A DNA stretch of 64,000 nucleotides from an uncultured Phascolarctobacterium sp. (GCA_900545535.1 UQZN01000004.1:62001-126000); one strand, 5' to 3'; counted from the first letter of the stretch, positions 49,876-59,833 are shown. A program made the numbers and translations. Notes: generated from the sequence alone by a model not told the origin.

Positions 49876-51012
49876 TCAGGCCATAGCCTTTTTGATCTCA
49901 GCTAAAAGCTGGGCGGGGGTGGCCGGTTCGTTGTCGTATTTGGCGTACAGCGCAACGGGGACCTTCCCGGCGACGACGCGTTCTACTTCCAGTACGTACT
50001 GGCCATAGTTCAGCTCGTGCACCAAAATGCCTTTGACCCTGGAGGCCAGTTCCCTGATCTGTTTATCAGCCAGCGGCCAGATGGTGATCGGGCGCATCAG
50101 GCCGACCTTGAGGCCTTCTTTGCGTGCCATATCGACAGCTTCGTAAGCGGTACGGGCGCCGCCGCCGAAAGCGATCACGGCATATTCCGCGTCTTCCATT
50201 TTATAGTTTTCGACCTGGACGATGTCGTCCAGATTATTGTAAAGCTTGTCGTGCTGACGGTTGGTAGCGGCCAGGGTAGCTGCTGGGGTACCCTTCGGGA
50301 AGCCGGTCTCGTCATGGACCAGGCCGGTAACGTGCCAGCGGTAGCCGCTGCCGAAGGCGGGCATGGCCGGAACCAGGCTGTCGTCGGTAGCATAGGCTTT
50401 AAAGTCTTCCGGTTTGCAGTCAGGCTGTTTGCGTTCAGCCTGCGGGATCTCGCTGTAGTCGTCGGGCAGTTCGATCTTTTCGCGCATATGGCCGATGACT
50501 TCATCCATCAGCAGGATAACGGGCACACGATATTTTTCGCTGAGGGCGTAAGCTCGCAGCGTCAGTTCAAAGCATTCGGGCACGCTGGCCGGGGTCAGGG
50601 CAATGAGCCAGTGGTCGCCGTGGGTGCCCCAGCGGGCCTGCATCAGGTCGCCCTGGGAAGGCGAGGTAGGCTGGCCGGTAGACGGGCCTACGCGCTGCAC
50701 GTTGACGATGACCAGAGGGATCTCGGCCATGCAGGCATAACCGATCAGCTCCTGTTTTAAAGAAAAGCCGGGGCCGCTGGTGGCGGTCATAACTTTTTTG
50801 CCGGTCAAAGACGCGCCGATGACAGCGCCCATGGAAGCGATCTCATCTTCCATCTGGATGAATTTGCCGCCGACGAGGGGCAGACGTTCAGCCAGGGATT
50901 CGGCTACTTCGGTAGAGGGTGTGATCGGATAGCCGCCGAAAAATTTTACACCGGCAGCGATGGCGCCTTCGACCACTGCCTGGTTGCCTTGTAACAAAAG
51001 GATCTTGGACAT
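49876..51012 (-). CDS. korA: 2-oxoacid:ferredoxin oxidoreductase alpha subunit
   Basis: 378 aa. The opening LLQGNQAVVEGAIAAGVKFF and GGYPITPSTEVAESLAERLP, then FIQMEDEIASMGAVIGASLT and TATSGPGFSLKQELIGYACM are the alpha-subunit blocks, and VQRVGPSTGQPTSPSQGDLM is specific to the 2-oxoglutarate-type KorA line. The C-terminal transketolase-like half has VGLMRPITIWPL. The substrate is probably 2-oxoglutarate, but related 2-oxoacids cannot be excluded. Confidence 0.94.
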   Translation of the reverse strand: MSKILLLQGNQAVVEGAIAAGVKFFGGYPITPSTEVAESLAERLPLVGGKFIQMEDEIASMGAVIGASLTGKKVMTATSGPGFSLKQELIGYACMAEIPLVIVNVQRVGPSTGQPTSPSQGDLMQARWGTHGDHWLIALTPASVPECFELTLRAYALSEKYRVPVILLMDEVIGHMREKIELPDDYSEIPQAERKQPDCKPEDFKAYATDDSLVPAMPAFGSGYRWHVTGLVHDETGFPKGTPAATLAATNRQHDKLYNNLDDIVQVENYKMEDAEYAVIAFGGGARTAYEAVDMARKEGLKVGLMRPITIWPLADKQIRELASRVKGILVHELNYGQYVLEVERVVAGKVPVALYAKYDNEPATPAQLLAEIKKAMA

Positions 51013-51030
51013 GATTTCAACTCCTCCGTT

Positions 51031-51213
51031 TTACTTTTCTACAAAAATCGCAAAGTCAGGGCAGCGTGTTTCGCACTGGCCGCATTGGATGCATTTGTCC
51101 TCGGCGACCACCTCTACTTTTTCGATCTCACTGATCGCCAAAACCTGTTTGGGGCAAAATGCTACGCAGATGCCGCAGCCTTTGCAGCGGTTGGTATGGA
51201 CCTTAAGACTCAT
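51031..51213 (-). CDS. korD: Ferredoxin-like delta subunit of the 2-oxoacid oxidoreductase
   Basis: 60 aa. Two 4Fe-4S motifs, CKGCGICVAFCP (residues 10-21) and CIQCGQCETRCP (residues 41-52). It is the first gene of the operon korDABC, 18 bases before korA, with GGAGGT in front of ATG 51213. It carries electrons from the TPP subunit to external ferredoxin. Confidence 0.94.
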   Translation of the reverse strand: MSLKVHTNRCKGCGICVAFCPKQVLAISEIEKVEVVAEDKCIQCGQCETRCPDFAIFVEK

Positions 51214-51486
51214 AATCGCGACCTCCTTCTTTCTTTAAACTATCCGCCGCTGGCGGAAGCAAAATGATTAGAAAAAATAAATAATAGTTTTCTGTGATTT
51301 CAACTCTATTATATAGGAAAGCTCCGGGGATATAAACCCCCAAAAGTGTGAAAAAATAAATTAACTGATTTTTTAATGGACTAAAGCGAAGTTTGGTAAG
51401 ATAAATTTGTAAAGTTCGTCTAAAAAACTTATAATATATATAATAATTGGGAAAATAGAAATATTTACTGAAAGGAAGTTTGATTT

Positions 51487-52155
51487 ATGCGCGAAATAGA
51501 CAAGGCCTTACCCAAAGATCAGAGGATACTGCTGGCTGCAGAGGACGTTTTCAGCCGCCGCGGTTATGTGCAGGCGACATTGGACGAGATCATTGCGCTT
51601 GCTGATACCGGTAAGGGCACGGTCTATAAATATTTCGGCAATAAGGATAACCTGTTTTATACGCTGGTCGCCGGTAAGATCGAACCGTTCATGCAGGCGC
51701 TGCAGAAGATCGTGGAGTCGCAGGCAGACACTAAGGAAAAGATCAGGCGCTATATGCTGGAACTGCTGACGTTCCTGCGGGAAAATAAAGATCTGTACAG
51801 GATCCTCTGGTACGAGGTGAGCGGCAATCAGCGCGGCTTCCATCCGGTGATCCTGAATGACGGGTCCTGGGAAATGAGTTCGCTGTATGGCGATACCCTG
51901 TCAGAAGAAGAATATAACCGGATCTTACGTTATCGGAACCTGATCAGGGACCAGGTACAGTGCCTGGTCGCCATTATCAGTGAAAGTATGGAACAGGGCT
52001 TTATGAAATACGGACAGCCGACTGTCACGGCGCACCACCTGTTCGGCGGGGTGGCGATGTCGGTGCTGCATTATGTGGGTGATCAGGAATTTACCGACGC
52101 TGAACTGGCAGACCTGATCGTCGACAGGTTTTTGTATGGTCATGCTGTAAGATAA
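51487..52155 (+). CDS. TetR/AcrR family transcriptional regulator
   Basis: 222 aa. TetR N-terminal helix-turn-helix (ILLAAEDVFSRRGYVQATLD, then DTGKGTVYKYFGNKDNLFYT, residues about 14-62) and an all-helical ligand domain. AAAGGAAG lies before ATG 51487. It is divergent from korDABC (273-base shared region) and followed 32 bases later by a hybrid kinase gene on the same strand. It could control either; no operator was recognised. Ligand unknown. Confidence 0.9.
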   Translation: MREIDKALPKDQRILLAAEDVFSRRGYVQATLDEIIALADTGKGTVYKYFGNKDNLFYTLVAGKIEPFMQALQKIVESQADTKEKIRRYMLELLTFLRENKDLYRILWYEVSGNQRGFHPVILNDGSWEMSSLYGDTLSEEEYNRILRYRNLIRDQVQCLVAIISESMEQGFMKYGQPTVTAHHLFGGVAMSVLHYVGDQEFTDAELADLIVDRFLYGHAVR

Positions 52156-52187
52156 CATTGGATTTGGCTGCGGAAGGGTGAGAAAGC

Positions 52188-54605
52188 TTGGAAAAGAAGC
52201 TTTTATTAGAACAATTCAACAGGGATTTTGCCGCCATGCAGCGGGGCATGATGCTGCAGTTCGACAAGCTGCCGCTGCCAGTGTACGTGCTGCGGGTGGA
52301 GGCTGACGCCAGCGGTCAGCCGCAGGATTTTATTTTTGTGTATGCCAACAGCGCCTGCGCTTCTTTTTTAGACATCGACGGCAAAAATTACCTGCTGGGA
52401 ATGTCTTTCAGAGATGTTTGGAACGATAATGATGAAAGATGGTTCAATGTTTATAAGAAAACGGCGCTGGAGGGAATGACCCAGAATATTGAGGATTACA
52501 GTGCCAAATTAGGAAAATACCTTTCGGTAGACTGTTATCAGCCGGTGTACGGTTACTGTGGCTGTTTTATGCGCGATGTCACGAAGCGCAGGGATATGGA
52601 GCGGCAGCTGTACGAAGAAAAGGAACGCTACCGGGTAGCAATGGAAAGCAGTATCGACCTGCTCTTTGAATATGACATCAGGTCAAAAGTGATGTATTCC
52701 TGGAGCAGTATATCGGCTGAAAATTCTTTGGAAAAGACACAGCGCAGCTATATTCCCGACTATCTGTCTGTGGCGGTCAGGGAAAATCTGGTCGATCCAG
52801 CTGAACGGGCGGCGTGGCTGAGCCTGCTGAGCGGCGAGCGCAGCGGAGAAGCCCTGGAGATCAGGATGCGCCGCTACATTGATAAGCAGCTGGATACCAG
52901 GTGGTATCTGGTGCAGGCAACGACCGTTTATGGGCAGGGAGAGCCGGTGCGGGTCGTGGGCACGATGCGCGATATCGATGCCTGGAAACGGATGCAGCAG
53001 GAAAAGCAGCTGGTCGAAAGCCTGAATTATGAGATCAACTATGTATTGGGTGATATTTATTATGCCGTAGTCCATTTTGACCTGGATGCTGGCACTTATA
53101 ATTTTGTGGAACTGACCGGGCAGAAATGCGTAGATTATCCGTATCACGGCACCTGCGAAGAATTTTTGGCCTATACCAGAGATGTCCTTCCCCGTGAGGA
53201 CTGGCACAAATTCAGGCAGCGTTTCGATCTGCGGGAACTGCGCCGGGTCTTGACGAAAAATGGCGATAAGCTGGAAATGGAACTGCGCCGTAAAAACGGC
53301 GGGGGCTATAAATGGATCAGCCTGATGGTGTCCTATCTGCCGGATTACAGCGGCTCGAAAAAACAGCAGGCGGTCCTGGTGGCATGCTTTATTGACGAGG
53401 AACGCCGCCGTGAGATGGAGCAGCAGCAGGAACTGAAGGACGCGTTAGTGGCGGCACATACTGCCAACGAAGCCAAAAGCGCTTTCCTGTCGCAGATGAG
53501 CCACGACATCCGCACGCCGATGAATGCCATTATCGGGATGACGACTATTGCCAGACAGAATATCGATAATAAAGCTAAAACGCTGGACTGCCTTGATAAA
53601 ATAGGCAGGAGTTCGGCCCATTTGCTGGAGCTGATCAACAGTATTCTGAGTATGTCGAAGATCGAAAGCGGCAAGGTGATTTTAACAGATGATGAACTGA
53701 GCCTGCCGCAGCTGCTGGAGGATGTACTCACTATCATTCGCCCGATGGTGGGAAAGAAATGGCAGCAGCTGCAGCTGGAGCAGGCAGAACTGTTCCATCC
53801 AGAGGTTTTGGCTGACGGCACGCATATCAGGCAGATCCTGCTGAATATTTTGGGCAATGCGGTCAAGTATACCCCGGAAGGCGGCGAGATCATTTTAACT
53901 TTGCAGGAGCTGCCGTCGATGATACCGCAGCGGTCGCAGTATGTCTTTACTGTCAGCGACAATGGGCGGGGGTTATCGGAGGAGCTGCTGCCGAAAATTT
54001 TTGATATGTTTGAGCGCGGCGAAGACAGCCGCACCAGTAAAATTGAAGGTACAGGCCTGGGACTGGCGATCTGTAAAAACCTGACGAATCTGATGGCGGG
54101 CACGATCGAAGCGGCCAACAGGCCGGAAGGCGGGGCCAGATTCACTTTGACGCTGCCTCTGCGCTGGCTGAGCGATGATGAAAGAAAACCTGCCGCTGCG
54201 GCCAGGCCATCGGGCAGAAGTGATTTTACGGGCCGCCGGGTCCTGATCGTTGAAGATAACGACCTGAATATGGAGATCGCGCTGGAATTTCTGCAAAGTC
54301 TGGGCGTGGTCTGTGAAGGGGCCGAGAATGGCCAGCGGGCGGTAGAAATGTTTGCCGCGTCGCTGCCGGGATATTACGAAATGATCCTGATGGATGTGCG
54401 GATGCCGGTGCTGAACGGTTACGAGGCGACCAGGGCCATTCGCAGGCTGGAGCGTGAAGATGCCCGGCAGATACCTATCGTGGCGATGACGGCCGACGCT
54501 TTTTCGTCGGATATCAAGATGGCCCTCAATGCGGGCATGAACGAGCATCTCAGCAAGCCGATCAGTATCGAACGCCTGCAGGAAGTTCTGGGACAATGGC
54601 TGTGA
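52188..54605 (+). CDS. Hybrid sensor histidine kinase with PAS domains and a receiver
   Basis: 805 aa from TTG 52188 with GGAAGGGTGAG in front. Three PAS-like units (about residues 20-135, 145-275, 285-410) precede HisKA (FLSQMSHDIRTPMNAIIGMT, about 432-451), an ATPase domain (NILGNAVKYTPEGGEIILTL, GRGLSEELLPKIFDMFERGE, GTGLGLAICKNL) and a receiver (EMILMDVRMPVLNGYEATRA, about 725-744). No membrane segment was seen. It resembles the kinase at 43718 in its second half. It is probably in one transcript with the TetR gene and ends at a strong terminator. Confidence 0.92.
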   Translation: MEKKLLLEQFNRDFAAMQRGMMLQFDKLPLPVYVLRVEADASGQPQDFIFVYANSACASFLDIDGKNYLLGMSFRDVWNDNDERWFNVYKKTALEGMTQNIEDYSAKLGKYLSVDCYQPVYGYCGCFMRDVTKRRDMERQLYEEKERYRVAMESSIDLLFEYDIRSKVMYSWSSISAENSLEKTQRSYIPDYLSVAVRENLVDPAERAAWLSLLSGERSGEALEIRMRRYIDKQLDTRWYLVQATTVYGQGEPVRVVGTMRDIDAWKRMQQEKQLVESLNYEINYVLGDIYYAVVHFDLDAGTYNFVELTGQKCVDYPYHGTCEEFLAYTRDVLPREDWHKFRQRFDLRELRRVLTKNGDKLEMELRRKNGGGYKWISLMVSYLPDYSGSKKQQAVLVACFIDEERRREMEQQQELKDALVAAHTANEAKSAFLSQMSHDIRTPMNAIIGMTTIARQNIDNKAKTLDCLDKIGRSSAHLLELINSILSMSKIESGKVILTDDELSLPQLLEDVLTIIRPMVGKKWQQLQLEQAELFHPEVLADGTHIRQILLNILGNAVKYTPEGGEIILTLQELPSMIPQRSQYVFTVSDNGRGLSEELLPKIFDMFERGEDSRTSKIEGTGLGLAICKNLTNLMAGTIEAANRPEGGARFTLTLPLRWLSDDERKPAAAARPSGRSDFTGRRVLIVEDNDLNMEIALEFLQSLGVVCEGAENGQRAVEMFAASLPGYYEMILMDVRMPVLNGYEATRAIRRLEREDARQIPIVAMTADAFSSDIKMALNAGMNEHLSKPISIERLQEVLGQWL

Positions 54606-54634
54606 TGATGCAGTGAAAGAAATGGAATAAAGTT

Positions 54635-54672
54635 AAAAAACGCCCAACACTTGATCGTGTTGGGCGTTTTTG
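54635..54672. terminator. Bidirectional terminator between kinase and btu-type operon
   Basis: CGCCCAACAC-TTGATC-GTGTTGGGCG, with AAAAAA before and TTTTT after; serves the kinase gene (plus) and the ABC operon (minus). Confidence 0.92.
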
Positions 54673-54682
54673 TCAGTTCTGC

Positions 54683-55447
54683 TCATTTCAGCAGACGGAT
54701 ATGCTTATAGCCGTCTGCAACTGTGATTTTAGTTTTGACGCTGTACATCGCGTCGATAGTTCCTTCCTGCAAAACTTCCTGAGCCTCACCATACGCAAAA
54801 ACGCGAGTATCTTTAAGCATCAGGAGTTTGTTGCAAAACATTGAAGCCAGGTTCAGGTCGTGGATCGTCATGATAACAGAGAGCTGTCTGCTGTGTGCTA
54901 AAGCGGCGATCGTATGCAGGATAAACAGCTGATTGTGCAGGTCCAGACTGCTGGTCGGTTCGTCCAGAATGATGCAGCGGGGCTGCTGCGCCAAAGCACG
55001 CGCGATCAAGACCCGCTGCCGTTCACCGCCGCTTAAGGTATTCAGCGTGCGGAAAGCCAGCGCTTCCAGCTGCAGCTGTCGCAGAAGTTCAAAAACTACA
55101 GCCTGATCCTTCTCTGAATATTGCCTGGCGGCGTAGGGCAGGCGTCCCATCATGACGGTATCGATGACCCGCAGGGCAAAATAGTTGCCGGTGTATTGCG
55201 GCACATAGGCGATGATCCTGGCCAGTTCCCGGGCCGTAAGCGCGGCCAGATCCTGACCATCAAAGCAGACTGTGCCGCTGGCAGGCGTCAGCAGATGATC
55301 GATACATTTGATCAAGGTCGTTTTTCCGGTTCCGTTAGGTCCTAAAATACCAAGGATCTCTCCCTGCCGCACGGTCAGGGAAATATTATCGAGAATTTTT
55401 TTACCGGCGTCATAGCCGAAGGATAAATTACTGATTTCTAAACTCAT
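54683..55447 (-). CDS. btuD: ABC transporter ATP-binding protein, BtuD/FecE type
   Basis: 254 aa from ATG 55447 with CAGGAGC in front; the frame reaches 55489. Walker A LGPNGTGKTTLIK (about residues 34-46), signature LSGGERQRV (about 136-144), Walker B CIILDEPTSSLDL, and a switch His in MTIHDLNLA. It powers import of a cobalamin- or siderophore-type substrate with the FecCD permease upstream. It is the last gene of the riboswitch-led operon at 62.1-54.7 kb, so B12 or another corrinoid is the likely substrate. Assigned as BtuD by context, not by sequence alone. Confidence 0.88.
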   Translation of the reverse strand: MSLEISNLSFGYDAGKKILDNISLTVRQGEILGILGPNGTGKTTLIKCIDHLLTPASGTVCFDGQDLAALTARELARIIAYVPQYTGNYFALRVIDTVMMGRLPYAARQYSEKDQAVVFELLRQLQLEALAFRTLNTLSGGERQRVLIARALAQQPRCIILDEPTSSLDLHNQLFILHTIAALAHSRQLSVIMTIHDLNLASMFCNKLLMLKDTRVFAYGEAQEVLQEGTIDAMYSVKTKITVADGYKHIRLLK

Positions 55448-55525
55448 AAAATGCTCCTGCTCATCAAAGCTGCAGGCTCGGATCGCCATTGCCTGCTCTA
55501 AGGGGATAAGTGTAAAAGAAAGACG

Positions 55526-56578
55526 TCATTCCAGCCCGCGGCCTTTGGCAAGGATCAGGTGAATGAACAGCGGCACGCCTAAAAAGGAGATGACGATGCC
55601 GACGGGAATGTTGACCGGATACAGGATCAGCTTGCCAACGGTGTCGGATGCCAGCAGCAGCAGTGCGCCTAAAACGGCCGCAAAGGGCAGGCAGAAGCGA
55701 TGGCTGCTGCCGACGATAAAGCGCGCCATATGCGGGGCGATCAGCCCGACAAAGCCGATGACGCCGGTGAAGCTGATGATTGACGCCGTAAGGAAAACAG
55801 CAATCAGGCCGATCAGCGTGCGCAGACGTTCAGGGTCGATGCCCAGACTTTTGACAGTTTCATCGTCGCTGGCCGACATGGCGTTCAGCGGCAGGCAGTA
55901 CAGCATCAGCGCTGCAAAGCAAAGCAGGGTGATGACGCCGGTGATGAGCACGCTGTCCCAGGCCGCGCGGTTGAAGGAACCGAAGGTCCATTGCACAACG
56001 GCTTCCAGCTTGTGCTCTTTGGCAAAAAATTCAATGGTAGCGGTCAGGGCGCTGAAAAAATAATTCAGGGCGATACCGACTAAAACAAGGGAGCTGGGCT
56101 TGACGCCGATCTGGCGCGAGATAGCGTAGACTACCAGGCCGCAGCCGCAGGCAGCGGCAAACGCGCAGGTGATGATGCCAACGTCGCTGGTGAAAAACAG
56201 CCCAGAGCCGAAAACGATGCAGACGGAAGCACCGAAGGCTGCTGCTGACGAAATCCCCAGCGTGAACGGACTGACCAGATAATTGCGGGTGACAGACTGC
56301 ATGACGGCGCCGGCAACGGCCAGTCCCACGCCTGCCAACAGCGCCAGCAGGATCCGCGGCAGCCGCAGCAGCAAGATGATCTTATTGACGGCGGCGTCCG
56401 GACCGCCGTTAAGTGTGCCGTCAGCCCAGCTGCGCAGGGCGTGCAGTGTTTGCCATGGCCCGGCATTGTGCAGGCCGATAGTAGTGCAGCAGTAAGCGGC
56501 CAGCAGTGTCAGCAGCAAAGTGCCGCAGATCAGCAGATATTTTTTGCGTGTGTCTTGCGCGTAGGCTTTTTCTAACAT
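55526..56578 (-). CDS. btuC: FecCD/BtuC family ABC permease
   Basis: 350 aa with about ten membrane segments. The family blocks are LLRLPRILLALLAGVGLAVA (about residues 68-87), LGISSAAAFGASVCIVFGSG, and FTGVIGFVGLIAPHMARFIV (about residues 270-289), the last being the ATPase contact region. It lies 78 bases before btuD and 12 bases after the binding-protein gene. Together the three give a complete BtuFCD-type importer. Confidence 0.9.
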   Translation of the reverse strand: MLEKAYAQDTRKKYLLICGTLLLTLLAAYCCTTIGLHNAGPWQTLHALRSWADGTLNGGPDAAVNKIILLLRLPRILLALLAGVGLAVAGAVMQSVTRNYLVSPFTLGISSAAAFGASVCIVFGSGLFFTSDVGIITCAFAAACGCGLVVYAISRQIGVKPSSLVLVGIALNYFFSALTATIEFFAKEHKLEAVVQWTFGSFNRAAWDSVLITGVITLLCFAALMLYCLPLNAMSASDDETVKSLGIDPERLRTLIGLIAVFLTASIISFTGVIGFVGLIAPHMARFIVGSSHRFCLPFAAVLGALLLLASDTVGKLILYPVNIPVGIVISFLGVPLFIHLILAKGRGLE

Positions 56579-56590
56579 AATATACCTCTG

Positions 56591-57649
56591 TCAATCAGTC
56601 AAAGCAAAAGGAGGGTGGGTGTGTCCGGGACGGTAGTCCAGATGCTGGTATTTGGTTACCCAGTCTTTAAAAACCTGCTCCGGGTGCAGGTCGGGCAAAT
56701 ATTCAGGATAAAGGAATTTGGCGATATACATGGTGCCGACCAGCTTGGACGCGCCGCCGTGGGCGTAGTGTGACAGCAGCAGGATCCGGTCGTTTTTGAC
56801 GGCGTCGATGTATTCCCAGCCAGGACGGCTGGTGATGCCGCTTTTGATTTTCTGCATCTCTGCGGCTGTCGGTGGCAGATAAGAGGAATAAACATCTGTG
56901 TCGGAAACCTTAACGATGTCCTGGGGATTTTGGGAGACGACCGCTTCGATGTCGATATTGACGTTGGGAGCCGTTGCAAAAATATTGCTGCCGTGGGCAT
57001 AATCTACCATTTTATAAAAGTAGTCGCCGGGAACAGTGGTTTTACCAGCCGAGCGATATTCAAAATAAACGCTGCGGCGGGGCACGTTCTGCAGCTGCGT
57101 GTCTATATAGCGCAGCCAGTCGGTAAAATAGGCCGCCAATTCACTGGCGTCGCCTTCCCGGCCGAAGATCTGCCCCAGCAGGCGTACGTTAGATGCAAAC
57201 TGGCCGGTATAATAAGCATCGACAGTGACGACAGGGATACCAAAGGGACGCAGCTTTTTTTCTGCTTCCTGCCAGCCGCTGTTACCGGTCATGATCACAA
57301 CGTCAGGCTTTAAGGCAATGATTTTTTCGTAATTCAGGCCGCCCTGGCTTTGTCCAACCAGCATATCCTTGTTAAAGCGGCGCCGAAAGCCTTCCTGATC
57401 CTGATAGATATAGTAATCGACGCCGACGACCTGTTCAAGTGCGCCGATAGCGTTGATCAGCTCGGCATTGTAGGCGTTGACGACCACCGCCCGCTTCACC
57501 GGCTGGCGCAGCTGTACATGACGGCCGCTGCTGTCGGTAACGGTGAACATGGCCGCAGTGTTGCTTTCTGCCTGTTTCTGCAGGCTGCAGCCACCTGTCA
57601 GAAGTAGGCTCAGCAGCAGGAACAGTGTTAAAGAGAATATTTTTTTCAT
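56591..57649 (-). CDS. btuF: ABC transporter substrate-binding lipoprotein, BtuF type
   Basis: 352 aa. Lipobox LLTGGC with Cys at residue 21. Binding-protein fold with VKRAVVVNAYNAELINAIGA (about residues 55-74), NYEKIIALKPDVVIMTGNSG (about 110-129) and a C-terminal VSQNPQDIVKVSDTDVYSSY. This is the corrinoid/siderophore-type class III binding protein. It delivers the ligand to the permease encoded 12 bases downstream. Two related binding proteins without transporter genes are at 10.7 and 14 kb. Confidence 0.88.
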   Translation of the reverse strand: MKKIFSLTLFLLLSLLLTGGCSLQKQAESNTAAMFTVTDSSGRHVQLRQPVKRAVVVNAYNAELINAIGALEQVVGVDYYIYQDQEGFRRRFNKDMLVGQSQGGLNYEKIIALKPDVVIMTGNSGWQEAEKKLRPFGIPVVTVDAYYTGQFASNVRLLGQIFGREGDASELAAYFTDWLRYIDTQLQNVPRRSVYFEYRSAGKTTVPGDYFYKMVDYAHGSNIFATAPNVNIDIEAVVSQNPQDIVKVSDTDVYSSYLPPTAAEMQKIKSGITSRPGWEYIDAVKNDRILLLSHYAHGGASKLVGTMYIAKFLYPEYLPDLHPEQVFKDWVTKYQHLDYRPGHTHPPFALTD

Positions 57650-57676
57650 TGTAAATACCTTTTTTGCAATGGAAAG

Positions 57677-57700
57677 AGGACTGCTGCTTGCAGCAGTCCT
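57677..57700 (-). other. Intercistronic hairpin between receptor and btuF
   Basis: AGGACTGCTG-CTTG-CAGCAGTCCT, perfect 10-bp stem; no T run follows on the minus strand, so it is more likely an RNA stability or processing element than a terminator. Confidence 0.65.
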
Positions 57701-57712
57701 GCGGATGAATTT

Positions 57713-59833
57713 TTAAATCTCAAAGGTAGCGCATACGGCTACAGTCCTGGGGTTGCCTAAAATACCGTAATTGTAGGTAGCGCGCGGCAGCCAGTAATCC
57801 TTGTTAAAGACGTTGAAGACCGTAGCGGTAAAGGTGACTGGGGTATTATTGATTTTAGTTTTGTAGTTGGCGCCAAGGTCGAACACCGTTGAAGACGAAA
57901 CGGTCAGTTCTCTGCCAGCTGTAGTGTAAATAGGGGCTTTGCCAGTGTAGACCATGCGGCCAAAGATACTGCTTTTCTCGTCAGGCGCATATTGCAGGGT
58001 GCCAACGGCGCTGAATTTGGAGGTGCCGATCACCTGGCTGCCGTCAAGATAGGCGGTATTATTGTTGTTGTATTTGCTGTCGGTATACAGGAAGCCGCCG
58101 GTCAAAGACCATTTAGGAGCGATCTCGCCCCCCAGCGTCAACTCCAGACCTTTATATTTCAGGTCGCCGTTCAGCGTCAGGTTACCGCTGCCGTCCTCAA
58201 ATTCAGCCTGTTTTTTCATATCAAAATATGAGAGGCCGGCTATAAATTTACTGGTGCCGTATTTGATGCCGATCTCGTTGGATTTTGTTTTGGCAGGCGA
58301 GAGGACGTTGCCCCTGTTATTATAGGAATTACCGATGATCTTGCCGGCCTGGAAGCTTTCCGTATGGTTAGCGAACAGGGAAACGCGCTCTGTCGGTTTG
58401 TAGACGATGCCGTATAATGGCGCTGTAGCGTCGGTTTTGGTTTTAAGGCCCGCAGAGCTGGTCACCGAAGAGGTGTGGCGGTGAACGCCCAAAGTAACGA
58501 TAGCCTTGCCGAGCGTGGATTCATTGATCGCCGACCAGCCGTAATATTGCGATTTGCCGCTGGGCAGTGGTCCGGTCAGGTTTTCGGTAATTTTATCGAC
58601 GGTTACGTTGCCGGTAAAGATGTTGCCGGTAACAGTGCCTTTGCTGGAATTGCTGCTGCCCCACTGGGCCGCATACCAGTCTTTATCATAAGCCAGGACC
58701 AGCTTGTTTTTGACGCTGCCGGCCTCCCAGTCCTGCTTGAGCCCGAACTGGATATAGGAATTACGGATGGCAAAGGGTTCGTTGTTGATGGTCCTTGTAA
58801 AGTCGCCGTTATCATTGATAACGTCCAGGCGTGTTGAAGCCGGTACTACATAATCGTAACCGTCGTTATAGGTGGAGCCGGCGTTGAGAAAGAGGCTGGT
58901 TTTATCAGTAAGTTTCTGCAAGTGGTTCAAGGTGAACAGATAAGTTTTCATTCCGACTGTTTCGCCGTCAAAACCATAATTATTACTGTTTTTGGGAGCT
59001 TTGGGCATATGGGTGATGGCCGCATTGGAAAAATCGAAATAACGCTGGGCCTGCGAAGTTCGGGTATCCCTGTAGCCAAGGAACAGATTGGTTTCAGCGT
59101 GTCTGGTTTCCCGGTCGTAGTTCAGGGAAAAAGTGGTGTTGCGCACTTCTTCGCTGGCAATACCTGTATCGCCGTCGACATGGGAAGCGTTGATACGCAG
59201 CCCGTTTTCCTTATTGCGCCCGAAACGGTTGGAAATATCGATATAGTTGGACCAGGTGCTGCGGCCGGAGAAGCCGGTCGTGTATTTGATACTGTTATCA
59301 TGGGCCCGTTTGGTGACCATATTGATCGTGCCGCCTGCCGATTCCTGCGCGGTAACGCCGTTGAGGCCGACGCTGGCACCGGAAGTGACGTCTACCGCTT
59401 CAAAGAAATTCATAGGGATGTTGGTCTGCGAAAACATACCGGGAATACCGTTGATACGGAACTGATAAGCATTGGCAGCCTGGCCGCGGATCGAAAAATC
59501 GTTATAAACGGTGCTGCCTGCCGTACGGATCGAAGGCACGCTGACCAGTACCGAAGTCGAAGCTTCACTGGGATTGGCGCTAAAAACAGCAATAGTTTTA
59601 GCGGTCAGATTTGTTTGCTGGAAAGGGATATCCATGATATTTTGGCGGCCCAGCAGGCCGACCTGGCCGCTGGATTTGATAAAACCGCCCGGCAGGGCGT
59701 TCCTGTCGGCTTCGACGATCACTTCGTCAAGATCCTGCGTCATGGTTTCTTCGGCGCTGGCAGGCAACACGAAGCCAACGCTGGCAATAGTACATAATAC
59801 TGCCATTGCTAAAAACTTTTTGTTTACATTCAT
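57713..59833 (-). CDS. TonB-dependent receptor, FecA/FhuA-like, in the btu-type operon
   Basis: 706 aa from ATG 59833 (AAAGGAAGTG in front); the frame continues to 59881. Signal peptide MNVNKKFLAMAVLCTIASVG ... ASA. Mature start EETMTQDLDEVIVEADRN; plug about residues 45-165, with LNGVTAQESAGGTINMVTKR; barrel ending in VAVCATFEI. It is a paralogue of the next receptor gene (59958), with a nearly identical signal peptide and plug opening, suggesting tandem duplication followed by divergence. It is the second gene of the cobalamin-riboswitch operon. Two receptors for one ABC transporter suggest different corrinoid forms or one corrinoid and another ligand. Confidence 0.9.
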   Translation of the reverse strand: MNVNKKFLAMAVLCTIASVGFVLPASAEETMTQDLDEVIVEADRNALPGGFIKSSGQVGLLGRQNIMDIPFQQTNLTAKTIAVFSANPSEASTSVLVSVPSIRTAGSTVYNDFSIRGQAANAYQFRINGIPGMFSQTNIPMNFFEAVDVTSGASVGLNGVTAQESAGGTINMVTKRAHDNSIKYTTGFSGRSTWSNYIDISNRFGRNKENGLRINASHVDGDTGIASEEVRNTTFSLNYDRETRHAETNLFLGYRDTRTSQAQRYFDFSNAAITHMPKAPKNSNNYGFDGETVGMKTYLFTLNHLQKLTDKTSLFLNAGSTYNDGYDYVVPASTRLDVINDNGDFTRTINNEPFAIRNSYIQFGLKQDWEAGSVKNKLVLAYDKDWYAAQWGSSNSSKGTVTGNIFTGNVTVDKITENLTGPLPSGKSQYYGWSAINESTLGKAIVTLGVHRHTSSVTSSAGLKTKTDATAPLYGIVYKPTERVSLFANHTESFQAGKIIGNSYNNRGNVLSPAKTKSNEIGIKYGTSKFIAGLSYFDMKKQAEFEDGSGNLTLNGDLKYKGLELTLGGEIAPKWSLTGGFLYTDSKYNNNNTAYLDGSQVIGTSKFSAVGTLQYAPDEKSSIFGRMVYTGKAPIYTTAGRELTVSSSTVFDLGANYKTKINNTPVTFTATVFNVFNKDYWLPRATYNYGILGNPRTVAVCATFEI

